Below are positions 8,651-16,497 of a stretch of DNA of 32,398 nt, piece after piece. This DNA is from JBMNRY01 sp050944915. Its GTDB lineage: Bacteria; Bacillota; Limnochordia; JAAZLZ01. Below the pieces are notes generated by a model. The model was not told where the DNA came from and ran no database searches. It was given only the letters and a program-made list of their open reading frames with translations. The stretch's first letter is position 1. The number at the start of each line of letters is the position of its first letter. The DNA is taken from NCBI GenBank assembly GCA_050944915.1, contig JBMNRY010000009.1, positions 1-32,398 on the forward strand, given 5' to 3'. The translations under genes were made by a program, and so were the position numbers.

Positions 8651-9550
8651 ATGAAAGTATTGTTGCTCTTATGCATTCTATTGTCACTACCTACACCTGC
8701 CCAAGGGATGCAAGTTCGCTGGCAAACTACCGACTACACCATGGAGGCCATCCTTCAGGTGGTCGCGGGGGATCTCACCGGTGATGGACAAGATGAACTA
8801 GTCCTTTTAGGGCGCAACTACGAACGGCGGGAGGTTTTTATCGATATCCTCACCTGGAACGGTAGGGAGTTTACCCGCCTTTGGCGCAGCAATAATCTCT
8901 ATGTGCCCACCAGTCATGTGATCATGGGTTTAGGTCGTTTTACCGGCGAGGACCTTCAGCTGGTGGTCATCGATCGGACCAAATCGGTCATCTTCGGGGT
9001 CCAAGGGGAAAGGCTGATTCCCATCTGGCAGGGGGCTCCTCCAGGAGAGCCCCACTTGATGGGCGTTTTAGATGAACGGTATCTAGTCTTATCCCAGGTA
9101 GCAGAACTAAAATTAGATACAGTAGTGGAAAAACTGGCTGTCTATGCTTGGGATGATGGTTGGCATTTAAAAGGGGAGAGCGGATCCATTGGGCGGATAC
9201 GGGCTTTGGCTCCCGGGAAGGGTCAAATCGCGGTGGAAGTAGGCTTAGGTACCAAGGCGGGGGAGGTCCAGATCTGGGACTGGCAGCCCCGCTGGCGCCT
9301 AGCGGGCAAGACGACGGTCTCCAACACCGCGGCCTTCGCCTTGACTTACTGGCGGGACTGTTGGGTGGTCGCCGACGACCGGGGGATCGCCGCCGCTTAC
9401 GATTTTAGTTCCCAGCCCCCTCGTCTCCAAGGCCGTAGCTCCGGTTTAGGTTGGGCCCTGGTGGATGCCACCGCGATAAATCTGCCCACAGGTCAGATGC
9501 TGATCGTCGCCGGTTATCCCAATCGACTCTATCTGTTAGGGGGATATTGA
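8651..9550 (+). CDS. Secreted FG-GAP/VCBS-like beta-propeller protein of unknown function
   Basis: A 299-residue protein with a clear signal peptide: MK, a Leu-rich core at residues 3-12, and a probable cleavage after AQG near residue 20. The mature part begins with a DLTGDGQDEL segment, an FG-GAP/VCBS-like calcium-binding turn, and continues as repeated beta-strand blocks (GLGRFTGEDLQLVVI, then several WDW/YAWDDGW strands), consistent with a propeller. There is no lipoprotein box and no transmembrane segment beyond the signal. I do not recognise a specific family. Its position between a methyltransferase and the PHP-RapZ-YvcK genes gives no direct clue. It may be extracellular or bound outside the membrane. 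Confidence 0.7.
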   Translation: MKVLLLLCILLSLPTPAQGMQVRWQTTDYTMEAILQVVAGDLTGDGQDELVLLGRNYERREVFIDILTWNGREFTRLWRSNNLYVPTSHVIMGLGRFTGEDLQLVVIDRTKSVIFGVQGERLIPIWQGAPPGEPHLMGVLDERYLVLSQVAELKLDTVVEKLAVYAWDDGWHLKGESGSIGRIRALAPGKGQIAVEVGLGTKAGEVQIWDWQPRWRLAGKTTVSNTAAFALTYWRDCWVVADDRGIAAAYDFSSQPPRLQGRSSGLGWALVDATAINLPTGQMLIVAGYPNRLYLLGGY

Positions 9551-10273
9551 TTGCCGCTGCGGGGCGATTACCATACCCACACTAGATATTCCCACGGGCG
9601 GGGGACCATCAGGGACAACGTAGCCCAGGCCGCCGCCTTAGGCCTAGAGGCTATCGCCATCACCGATCATGGCCCGGGGAGTATTTTTGTAGGACTGAAG
9701 AGGGGCCTGGAGCAGATTAAAGACGAAGCCAAGGCTTGTGCCGACGAATTCGGCATCCAGGTTTTGGTGGGCCTGGAGGCCAATATTGTCGATCTCGAGG
9801 GTCATATCGATATAGAGACTTCTATCATTGAGGAATTGGACATCCTTTTGGTGGGGCTCCATCACTGGGTCTGGCCCCGAAATCTCCAGGCTCTCTGCCA
9901 TTTCTACGGAGCTGTTCCCTTGGGCTGGCCTGGGATCAGAGAGAAAAACACCGAAGCTTTAATCGGGGCCATTAGACGTTATCCTGTGACGTGTATTACC
10001 CATCCCGGCTTAAAGATGGCCATCGACACCGCTCAGTTGGCCTGCGCTGCCGTCGGGTATGGGACAGCCTTAGAGATCAACACCTCCCATCGACAGGTCG
10101 ATGTAGATTACATTCAGGTGGCCGCGGGAACGGGAGTCGATTTTCTGATCAATAGCGATGCCCATACCCCCCAACGGGTGGGCGATTTCGCCTGGGGTGT
10201 GGAATTAGTGGAAAGGTCGGGTTTACCGTGGGAACGGGTACGCAACAGCTGGCAGGGGAAAGGTCTTCCATGA
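9551..10273 (+). CDS. PHP domain-containing metal-dependent phosphoesterase
   Basis: A 240-residue PHP-fold protein starting at TTG 9551, directly after the stop of the previous gene. Metal-ligand motifs are present: HTH at residues 8-10 with H15, ITDHG around residue 40, GLEANIVD, HPGLKM and NSDAH near residue 202. Family members hydrolyse phosphoesters using two or three bound metals; the sequence resembles the YcdX/histidinol-phosphatase-like group. No his operon genes are nearby, so histidinol phosphatase is unlikely as the real role. PHP genes often precede rapZ-yvcK-whiA in clostridia. Its stop overlaps a possible rapZ start (ATGA at 10270), pointing to translational coupling. Confidence 0.85.
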   Translation: MPLRGDYHTHTRYSHGRGTIRDNVAQAAALGLEAIAITDHGPGSIFVGLKRGLEQIKDEAKACADEFGIQVLVGLEANIVDLEGHIDIETSIIEELDILLVGLHHWVWPRNLQALCHFYGAVPLGWPGIREKNTEALIGAIRRYPVTCITHPGLKMAIDTAQLACAAVGYGTALEINTSHRQVDVDYIQVAAGTGVDFLINSDAHTPQRVGDFAWGVELVERSGLPWERVRNSWQGKGLP

Positions 10274-11175
10274 CGAAAACATCCCCCATAGGGGGAGAAG
10301 AGATGCAAGGGATCCGCTTGATCATCATCACCGGTATGTCAGGGGCCGGAAAGTCAGAAGCCGTCCGTTGTTTCGAGGACCTGGGCTATTTTTGTGTCGA
10401 TAATCTTCCACCGAAACTCATCGGTAAGTTTGCCGAGCTGATTTATCAGTCCCAGGGAAAGATCAGAGAAGTAGCCGTCGTCAGCGATGTGCGAGGGGGC
10501 GGTTTCTTCGACCATCTACTGGAAACCCTCAAGGAACTGGAACGGGAAGGCATATCTTATAATATCCTGTTTCTGGAGGCCTCCGATGAAGTTTTAGTCC
10601 GGCGGTTTAAGGAAACCCGGCGCCCCCATCCCTTAGCCGAAGCCGGATCCTTGCTGCAAGGGATCGCCGAAGAGCGGAAGCGATTAGAGGAAGTCCGGGG
10701 GCGAGCCCATTTGATCATCGATACCTCCCATATGAGTCCCCGGCAGCTGAAAGGGGTTATCGCCGGGGAATATGCCCGGGAGGGGGGAGCCGAAACCCTC
10801 GATATTACCATTCTCTCCTTCGGCTTCAAACACGGGGTCCCCGTCGATGTGGATCTCCTCTTCGATGTCCGTTTCTTGCCTAATCCCCACTATGTGGAGT
10901 CCCTCCGACCTTTGACGGGGGAAGACAAAGAGGTCCGGGATTATGTTTATAACTGGCCGTTGACCCATCAATTTCAAAAAAAGCTCGAGGATTTCGTCGA
11001 CTTTTTGATTCCCCAATATATTCGGGAAGGCAAAAGCGGTCTTGTAATCGGCATCGGTTGTACCGGCGGGCGCCATCGCTCCGTCGCCGTCGCGGAAGTA
11101 TTAGGCAAGTTCCTTAACCAAGCGGGATATCAAACCCGGGTCATCCACCGGGATGCCGCCGGTAACCTCCCTTAG
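10270..11175 (+). CDS. rapZ: RNase adapter / nucleotide-binding protein RapZ (YvcJ)
   Basis: P-loop protein with Walker A GMSGAGKS at residues 22-29 from this start, FEDLGYFCVDNLPP just after it, and the C-terminal GIGCTGGRHRSVAVAE signature, so the protein is complete. RapZ binds GlcN6P and nucleotides; in Escherichia coli it steers RNase E to GlmZ, while Bacillus YvcJ is linked to competence and envelope metabolism. Two starts are possible. ATG 10270 overlaps the PHP stop by four bases and gives 301 residues. ATG 10303 has GGGGGAG five bases upstream, gives 290 residues, and matches the usual short N-terminus. A small hairpin (TCCCCC/GGGGGA, 10292 region) covers that second ribosome site. 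Confidence 0.93.
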   Translation: MTKTSPIGGEEMQGIRLIIITGMSGAGKSEAVRCFEDLGYFCVDNLPPKLIGKFAELIYQSQGKIREVAVVSDVRGGGFFDHLLETLKELEREGISYNILFLEASDEVLVRRFKETRRPHPLAEAGSLLQGIAEERKRLEEVRGRAHLIIDTSHMSPRQLKGVIAGEYAREGGAETLDITILSFGFKHGVPVDVDLLFDVRFLPNPHYVESLRPLTGEDKEVRDYVYNWPLTHQFQKKLEDFVDFLIPQYIREGKSGLVIGIGCTGGRHRSVAVAEVLGKFLNQAGYQTRVIHRDAAGNLP

Positions 11176-11190
11176 GAAGGAGCAGAACCT

Positions 11191-12474
11191 ATGGATTTGT
11201 GGAAATGGCTCTACCCGGGGATGGGTGTCAAACGCTGGCTCCTTTTAGTCGCTGTCGGTGTTTTGATCTTTAGTCTCGGTCTCAATTTTGTGACCGGTTT
11301 TCAATTCCTAGCCTACGTCCGGTTCCTCTTAAGCCGGCTGATCTTCGAACTGGTAGGACTCATTCCTCCTGGGCTAGCCCGCTGGGCTGGCTTTTTCCTC
11401 CTTCTTAGCGGTGGTTTCCTCATCGGTTTAGGCATCAGACAAACCATCCATTCTCTGTTCACCACCCTGTTACCCCCTAGCGATACACCCCTGGTGGAAA
11501 TCCTATACGAGAAAAGACAATTAGATAGGGGACCCCGGATTGTGGCCATCGGCGGTGGCACCGGGTTGTCTAGCCTTTTGCGGGGACTGAAGAAATATTC
11601 CAGCAATTTAACGGCGGTAGTCACCGTCGCCGATGATGGGGGCAGCTCAGGGCGGTTGCGGGAAGAGCTGGGCATGCTGCCTCCCGGAGATATCCGCAAT
11701 ACCCTAGTGGCCTTGGCCGATAAGGAAAGCCTTTTGGAAGAGCTCTTCCAGTACCGTTGGCAGCGGGGTGAGGGTCTAGCGGGCCATACCTTCGGTAACC
11801 TTTTCATCGCCACTTTAACGGAAGTATTAGGTGATTTCCAGGAGGCGGTACGGCAATCGAGCCGGGTATTAGCCATCAGGGGACAGGTGCTGCCTTCCAC
11901 CCTCACCCCTGTGGTCCTCCATGCCACCTATGCCGATGGTTCCCAGGGAGCAGGGGAGAGTAAGATCCCCCAGGGAGACAAACGGATCGAGCAGGTTTGG
12001 TTGGAACCCGAAAATGCCCCGCCGGTGGGGGATGTGATCAGGGCCATCGGCCAGGCCGATATGATCGTCTTAGGACCAGGGAGTCTTTACACCAGTATCT
12101 TGCCGAATTTGCTCATCCCCGAGATCGCCATGGCGGTACGCCGGGCACCGGGGATTAAAGTCTATGTTTGCAATGTGATGACCCAACCGGGGGAGACTAC
12201 CGATTACACCGTGGGGGATCATGTGCAGGCCATCATCGACCATGTAGGGCCCGGTCTCATCGATTATGTTTTAGCCAACTCCCAGCGGGTTCCCGCCAGT
12301 TTATCCCGGAAATATCGGGCCGAGGGGGCCGCCCAAGTCCGGGTCGATCGGGAGCGGCTCCGCCGGTTAGGTTTGGAATTGCGGCTGAAGCCCTTGATGG
12401 CTGAAAGCGATTTGGCCCGCCATGATCCAGAAAAACTAGCCCAGGCCATTTTGGAAATTTGGGCCCAGCATTGA
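11191..12474 (+). CDS. yvcK: Gluconeogenesis factor YvcK/CofD family, membrane-anchored form
   Basis: A 427-residue protein with AAGGAGCAG upstream of ATG 11191. Residues about 115-420 form the UPF0052/CofD-like domain: GPRIVAIGGGTGLSSLL, VADDGGSSGRLR and GPGSLYTSILPNLL are the hallmark nucleotide-sugar-binding stretches. YvcK in Bacillus binds UDP-sugars and is needed for growth on gluconeogenic carbon and for PBP1 localisation. The roughly 110-residue N-terminal extension has at least two hydrophobic segments (15-38 and 64-84, possibly another at 40-58), absent from the about 317-residue soluble Bacillus protein, so this form should sit at the membrane. It lies between rapZ and the vanW-whiA pair. 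Confidence 0.93.
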   Translation: MDLWKWLYPGMGVKRWLLLVAVGVLIFSLGLNFVTGFQFLAYVRFLLSRLIFELVGLIPPGLARWAGFFLLLSGGFLIGLGIRQTIHSLFTTLLPPSDTPLVEILYEKRQLDRGPRIVAIGGGTGLSSLLRGLKKYSSNLTAVVTVADDGGSSGRLREELGMLPPGDIRNTLVALADKESLLEELFQYRWQRGEGLAGHTFGNLFIATLTEVLGDFQEAVRQSSRVLAIRGQVLPSTLTPVVLHATYADGSQGAGESKIPQGDKRIEQVWLEPENAPPVGDVIRAIGQADMIVLGPGSLYTSILPNLLIPEIAMAVRRAPGIKVYVCNVMTQPGETTDYTVGDHVQAIIDHVGPGLIDYVLANSQRVPASLSRKYRAEGAAQVRVDRERLRRLGLELRLKPLMAESDLARHDPEKLAQAILEIWAQH

Positions 12475-12483
12475 TATCTCTTT

Positions 12484-12525
12484 CCCCTCCCCGCATATGT
12501 ATTAGGTAAGCCAGCAGGGGAGGGA
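12484..12525 (+). promoter_or_regulatory. Inverted repeat covering the vanW ribosome site
   Basis: CCCTCCCC (12485-12492) can pair over 8 bases with GGGGAGGG (12517-12524), leaving a 24-base loop. The right arm is the Shine-Dalgarno of the GTG start at 12531. There is no T-tract, so a translational control element is a better reading than a terminator. Confidence 0.4.
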
Positions 12526-12530
12526 AGGAT

Positions 12531-13394
12531 GTGGCCAGAAGAGGCTCACCCTTTTATTTCATCGATCTGGAGAAGACTATGACCTTTTTTTTGGCCGTCG
12601 TCGTTTGCAGCGTGGCCGTCACCGGCATCATCGATGCCGTTCAACGGCGGATGTTCGGCGTCCGGCCGGGGGTGATGATCGAAGACCAACCGGTGGAAAG
12701 ATTGTATCATCGGGAAGTGCGGGCCCTGTTGGAGGGGATGGCCGCCATGGAGAATGTGCCGCCCCAAAACGCCTATATCCATAAGACCACCGGCAAAGTG
12801 ATGCCCGAGGTGCCAGGGGTGGAACTGAACATCGATGAAACCCTGTTCCGGGTCATGGCTGCTTCTCCCGGACAGATCATCTACCCCACCCGTTATATCG
12901 TCTATCCGCGGATTCGAACCGCGGATCTAGAACAGATTACAGCCACCCTGGCCGGTTACGCCACAGGACTTATCGGTAGCTGGCAACGGACGGAGAACAT
13001 TAAGTTGGCCGCCGCGGCCATTAACAATACGCTGTTAATGCCGGGGGAGGAATTCTCTTTCAATGGCGTAGTGGGCGAGCGGACCGCGGAGCGGGGTTAC
13101 CGGGCGGCGCCCATCTTCGTGGGGGAAGGGGTTGTGCCGGGGTTAGGGGGAGGTATTTGTCAAGTTTCCTCTACCTTATATAACGTGGTTCTGCGCACCC
13201 CGGGTTTGATCGTCACCGAAAGGGTGCCCCATTCCCGCCGGGTGGCCTATGTGCCTCCAGGCAAAGATGCCACCGTGGCTTGGCCCCATACCGATTTTAA
13301 ATTCCGCAACGAGCGGAAGACACCGATCGTCATTCGTGCCCAAGTATATCGAGGACGGATCGCCATTGAAATCGATGGCGTCCCCGACGGATAG
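12531..13394 (+). CDS. VanW family protein
   Basis: A 287-residue protein starting at GTG 12531 after GGGAGGGAAGG. One membrane segment is at about residues 16-36, so most of the protein should face outward. Residues about 45-115 look like the peptidoglycan-binding-4 type region that often precedes VanW. The VanW domain occupies about 155-280 and shows GEEFSFNGVVGERTAERGY, GGGICQVSSTLYN and HSRRVAYVP. VanW was named from glycopeptide-resistance clusters, but its biochemical role is not established; there are no van resistance genes here. It sits between yvcK and whiA, an unusual insertion in a normally tight set, which hints at a cell-envelope role shared with RapZ/YvcK. Confidence 0.88.
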   Translation: MARRGSPFYFIDLEKTMTFFLAVVVCSVAVTGIIDAVQRRMFGVRPGVMIEDQPVERLYHREVRALLEGMAAMENVPPQNAYIHKTTGKVMPEVPGVELNIDETLFRVMAASPGQIIYPTRYIVYPRIRTADLEQITATLAGYATGLIGSWQRTENIKLAAAAINNTLLMPGEEFSFNGVVGERTAERGYRAAPIFVGEGVVPGLGGGICQVSSTLYNVVLRTPGLIVTERVPHSRRVAYVPPGKDATVAWPHTDFKFRNERKTPIVIRAQVYRGRIAIEIDGVPDG

Positions 13395-13404
13395 GGGGAT
13401 GTAC

Positions 13405-14289
13405 ATGGCCTTTTCCATCCAGACGAAAAACGAATTAGCCCGGGTGTTGCCGAAACAGGTTTGTTGCCAAAGGGCGGAGCTGGGAGCCATCTTAAGTCTC
13501 GACGGCCAAGTGAAGGATGATGTGGTGGAAATCCGGACGTCTAATGCTGCCGCCGCCCGGAAGGTATTTATCCTCCTCAAAAACCTCTACGGAATCACCA
13601 GCCAAGTGCAGGTGACTAAGAGCAAACGGCTACGTCGGAAGAAAAAGAATATCTACAACATTAGCCTCCCCCACGGGGACATCCCCTGGGGCGACCTAGA
13701 GGAACTAACTTTACCCGATGGGGTTTGCTGTCGACGGTCTTTCCTGCGGGGAGCCTTTTTGGCCCGGGGTTCCATCTCTAATCCCGATCGGGGTTACCAT
13801 CTAGAGTTTCGCATCGATGCCCGCCAAGGGGAGGAGATCTACGGAGCTCTTCAATCCTTAGGCTTTCGCCCTCGGGTGAGCAGAGGGAAGAAAGGCACCT
13901 TGATCTACCTAAAGGAAGCGGAACAGATTTCCCGCTTGTTAAATATGTTGGGGGCTCACCGGGCATTATTTAACTGGGAAGATGTCCGCATTATGAAGGG
14001 GATGCGCAATCAAGTCAACCGGTTGGTCAACGCGGAAACGGCCAACGTGGACAAAACGGTCCAGGCGGCCATGAAACAATTGGAAGATATCAACCGCATC
14101 GCGGGAACCATCGGCTTAGACCGACTGCCCCCTAAGTTGCGGGAGGTGGCCCAACTGCGGCTTCAGCATCCCTATGCCAGCTTAAAGGAGTTGGGGGAAC
14201 AACTGCATCCCCGGGTTTCCAAATCGGCCATTAATCATCGGATGCGGAAGTTGGCCCAAATAGCGGCCAGTTTGATGGGGAAAAATTAA
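13405..14289 (+). CDS. whiA: DNA-binding protein WhiA
   Basis: A 294-residue protein. ATG 13405 is chosen because AGGGGG lies at the right distance and the product begins with the family-typical (S/A)FS-QTKNELAR; the ATG at 13399 abuts the ribosome site, and further upstream the frame only overlaps vanW. The N-terminal part is the degenerate LAGLIDADG homing-endonuclease-like fold (FLRGAFLARGSISNPDRGYHLE), and the C-terminal helix-turn-helix is at about 255-290, including LKELGEQLHPRVSKSAINHR. WhiA acts in sporulation and division control in actinomycetes and affects division and chromosome segregation in Bacillus. It closes the rapZ-yvcK-vanW-whiA set. Confidence 0.95.
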   Translation: MAFSIQTKNELARVLPKQVCCQRAELGAILSLDGQVKDDVVEIRTSNAAAARKVFILLKNLYGITSQVQVTKSKRLRRKKKNIYNISLPHGDIPWGDLEELTLPDGVCCRRSFLRGAFLARGSISNPDRGYHLEFRIDARQGEEIYGALQSLGFRPRVSRGKKGTLIYLKEAEQISRLLNMLGAHRALFNWEDVRIMKGMRNQVNRLVNAETANVDKTVQAAMKQLEDINRIAGTIGLDRLPPKLREVAQLRLQHPYASLKELGEQLHPRVSKSAINHRMRKLAQIAASLMGKN

Positions 14290-14353
14290 TTATTCGGGAA
14301 GGAGATTCATTTCCATCGCCGAACAAAGTAAAGTGTTTATTTTTACCAAGGGT

Positions 14354-14391
14354 GGGACAGTCAAATGAGTATCCGGGACCCAATGAGTCCC
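14354..14391 (+). promoter_or_regulatory. Predicted CggR operator
   Basis: GGGAC at 14354-14358 recurs 21 bases later at 14375-14379, and the second copy is followed by GTCCC at 14387-14391. Two in-phase GGGAC half-sites, with a GTCCC dyad in the right-hand one, match the layout I recall for the Bacillus cggR operator, where two CggR dimers bind and fructose-1,6-bisphosphate releases them. It lies directly upstream of cggR. I did not find a convincing -35/-10 pair in the 64 bases before it. Confidence 0.65.
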
Positions 14392-14405
14392 AGGGGAGTT
14401 GGACC

Positions 14406-15428
14406 ATGGAACTGATTAGACGCATCGCCCCCGAGGCGATACCTCTCATCACTATCCGCTATGACATCATGCAAAAATTGCGTTTTAGCCAGCCCCTGGG
14501 CCGGCGGACCTTGGCCCGCCGCCTAGACTTGGGGGAACGGATCGTAAGAAGGGAATTAGACCTTTTGCGCCGTCAAGGACTGGTGGAAATCCACCGGGAA
14601 GGTGTGTGCCTGACGGAAACAGGGATGGAATTGTTGCATCCCCTAGGAGAGCTGGTCCACGGTCTGAAAGGCTTAGATGCCTTGGAGAAGGCCTTGGCCA
14701 GGGCTCTTAACCTGCGGAAGATGATCATCGTTCCCGGCGATAGCGACGAATCCCCGGTGGTCAAACAGGCCTTAGCCCGAGCCACCTCCAATTATCTAGC
14801 GGGAGCCCTCTCCGATGACGACATTTTAGCTGTCACCGGAGGGACAACCCTGGCGGAGGTAGCCCGCAGTCTGCCCGATGTGCCCTTCCGCCGTCGGGTA
14901 ACCGTTGTTCCCGCCCGGGGTGGTTTAGGGGAAGAAGTGGAACTCCAGGCCAATACCATCGCTGCCACCATCGCCAGACATCTAGGAGGCAGTTATCGGC
15001 TGTTCCATATCCCCGATGATTTACCCCGGGAGGCCATCGATACCATCTGCAGCGAGCCGAAGATCCGTCAGATTATGGATTTGCTGCAGAGGGCAGATTA
15101 TGTATTACACGGCATCGGTACTGCGGAGGAAATGGCCAAACGGAGAGGTTTAGATCGGGAACAGATGGCTGTGCTCAGGGAACGTCGGGCTGTCGGCGAG
15201 GCCTTCGGCTATTATTTCGATCAGCGGGGTCGCATCGTCTATTCCACCAGTAGCGCTGGACTGCGGTTGGAAGATCTGCCCCGGGTGGGGGAAGTCATCG
15301 CCGTGAGCGGCGGCCGCAGTAAAGCCCAGGCCACCCTTGCTGTTTTATCAACCCATTATCAAGATGTATGTATCACCGATGAAGGAGCGGCCCGTCTGAT
15401 GTGGTCCTTGTTGGGAATGGAGGGCTGA
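14406..15428 (+). CDS. cggR: Central glycolytic genes regulator CggR (SorC/DeoR-type)
   Basis: ATG 14406 is chosen: it follows AGGGGAG seven bases upstream and gives 340 residues, the family length. Residues about 15-70 are a winged helix-turn-helix (PLGRRTLARRLDLGERIVRREL). Residues about 85-335 are the SorC sugar-binding domain, with AVTGGTTLAEVARSLP and the ISVSGG-like AVSGGRSKAQATLA segment. In Bacillus CggR represses the gapA operon and is inactivated by fructose-1,6-bisphosphate. Here it is the first gene of a full cggR-gap-pgk-tpiA-gpmI-eno run with its operator in front, so the same feed-forward control is expected. Confidence 0.93.
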   Translation: MELIRRIAPEAIPLITIRYDIMQKLRFSQPLGRRTLARRLDLGERIVRRELDLLRRQGLVEIHREGVCLTETGMELLHPLGELVHGLKGLDALEKALARALNLRKMIIVPGDSDESPVVKQALARATSNYLAGALSDDDILAVTGGTTLAEVARSLPDVPFRRRVTVVPARGGLGEEVELQANTIAATIARHLGGSYRLFHIPDDLPREAIDTICSEPKIRQIMDLLQRADYVLHGIGTAEEMAKRRGLDREQMAVLRERRAVGEAFGYYFDQRGRIVYSTSSAGLRLEDLPRVGEVIAVSGGRSKAQATLAVLSTHYQDVCITDEGAARLMWSLLGMEG

Positions 15429-15480
15429 CCTTCCGGGGCAAGCTAAAATCTGGTAGGATGATCAAGGAGGAGGTATTTCC

Positions 15481-16482
15481 ATGGCGATTAAAGTAGGTAT
15501 CAACGGTTTTGGACGGATCGGACGGAACATCTTCCGAGGTGCCCTTAAGGATCCTGATGTGGAGATTGTAGCCATCAATGATCTAACCGATGCAAACACC
15601 TTAGCCCATTTGCTGAAATATGATTCGGTCCACGGTGTCCTCGATGCCCAAGTAGAGGTTCAAAATGACCAGATCGTCGTCGATGGCAAACCGGTAGCGG
15701 TGATGGCCCAACGGAATCCCGCCGATCTTAAATGGGGTGACTTCGGCGTCGAATACGTGGTGGAAGCCACCGGCATTTTCCGCAGTCGGGATCAAGCCCA
15801 GCTCCATATCGACGGGGGAGCCAAGAAGGTTATCATCAGCGCTCCGGCTAAAAAGGAAGATATCACCATCGTCATGGGGGTTAACGAGGATCAGTATGAT
15901 CCCGACAAGCATCATGTGGTCTCTAATGCTTCCTGTACCACCAACTGTTTAGCCCCCTTGGCCAAAGTAGTCGATGAGAATTTCGGTATCAAGCGGGGAC
16001 TAATGACCACCGTTCACTCCTATACTAACGACCAACAGATCTTGGATCTACCCCACAGCGATTTGCGCCGGGCCCGGGCTGCGGCCATGAACATCATTCC
16101 CACCACTACGGGAGCCGCCCTCGCCGTCGGTTTAGTCCTGCCCCACTTGAAGGGCAAACTGGACGGTTTCGCCATGCGGGTACCGACCCCCGATGTCTCC
16201 ATCGTCGATTTGGTCTGTGAGTTAGATCGGGATACCACCGCGGAAGAGATTAACAACGCCTTGAAAACTGCTGCTGAAGGACCCTTGAAAGGCATCTTGG
16301 GGTACACTGAGCTGCCCTTGGTGTCTATGGACTTTAAAGGGGATCCCCATTCCTCCTTCGTCGACGGCAGCCTGACGACGGTGATGGAAGGCAATTTGGC
16401 CAAAGTCGTCGCTTGGTATGATAACGAATGGGCCTATTCCTTACGGGTCATCGATTTGATTAAGTATATGGAGGCCCGGTAG
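15481..16482 (+). CDS. gap: Type I glyceraldehyde-3-phosphate dehydrogenase
   Basis: A 333-residue protein behind AAGGAGGAGG. The NAD-binding GINGFGRIGRN is at residues 7-17, the acidic residue in INDLTD near 32-35 favours NAD over NADP, and the catalytic SNASCTTN loop places the nucleophile at C152, with the partner histidine in TTVHSYTNDQ. It converts glyceraldehyde-3-phosphate to 1,3-bisphosphoglycerate. As the gene following CggR and leading pgk-tpiA-gpmI-eno, it fits the glycolytic (GapA-like) rather than the gluconeogenic isozyme. Confidence 0.97.
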   Translation: MAIKVGINGFGRIGRNIFRGALKDPDVEIVAINDLTDANTLAHLLKYDSVHGVLDAQVEVQNDQIVVDGKPVAVMAQRNPADLKWGDFGVEYVVEATGIFRSRDQAQLHIDGGAKKVIISAPAKKEDITIVMGVNEDQYDPDKHHVVSNASCTTNCLAPLAKVVDENFGIKRGLMTTVHSYTNDQQILDLPHSDLRRARAAAMNIIPTTTGAALAVGLVLPHLKGKLDGFAMRVPTPDVSIVDLVCELDRDTTAEEINNALKTAAEGPLKGILGYTELPLVSMDFKGDPHSSFVDGSLTTVMEGNLAKVVAWYDNEWAYSLRVIDLIKYMEAR

Positions 16483-16497
16483 AAAGGGAGTGTGGAG

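Noticed and set aside
10228..10269. Upstream start for rapZ at 10228
   Set aside because: It lies inside the PHP gene without a ribosome site; 10270 or 10303 are better.
11313..11927. 204-codon open frame on the minus strand inside yvcK
   Set aside because: Shadow of a well-conserved gene; the translation shows no domain and no ribosome site is seen.
13249..13404. Upstream extension of the whiA frame
   Set aside because: It overlaps the end of vanW, has no ribosome site, and family members begin at the residue encoded at 13405.
14352..14405. Earlier GTG start for cggR
   Set aside because: It would place the CggR operator inside the coding region and add residues not seen in the family; ATG 14406 has a good ribosome site and gives the usual 340 residues.
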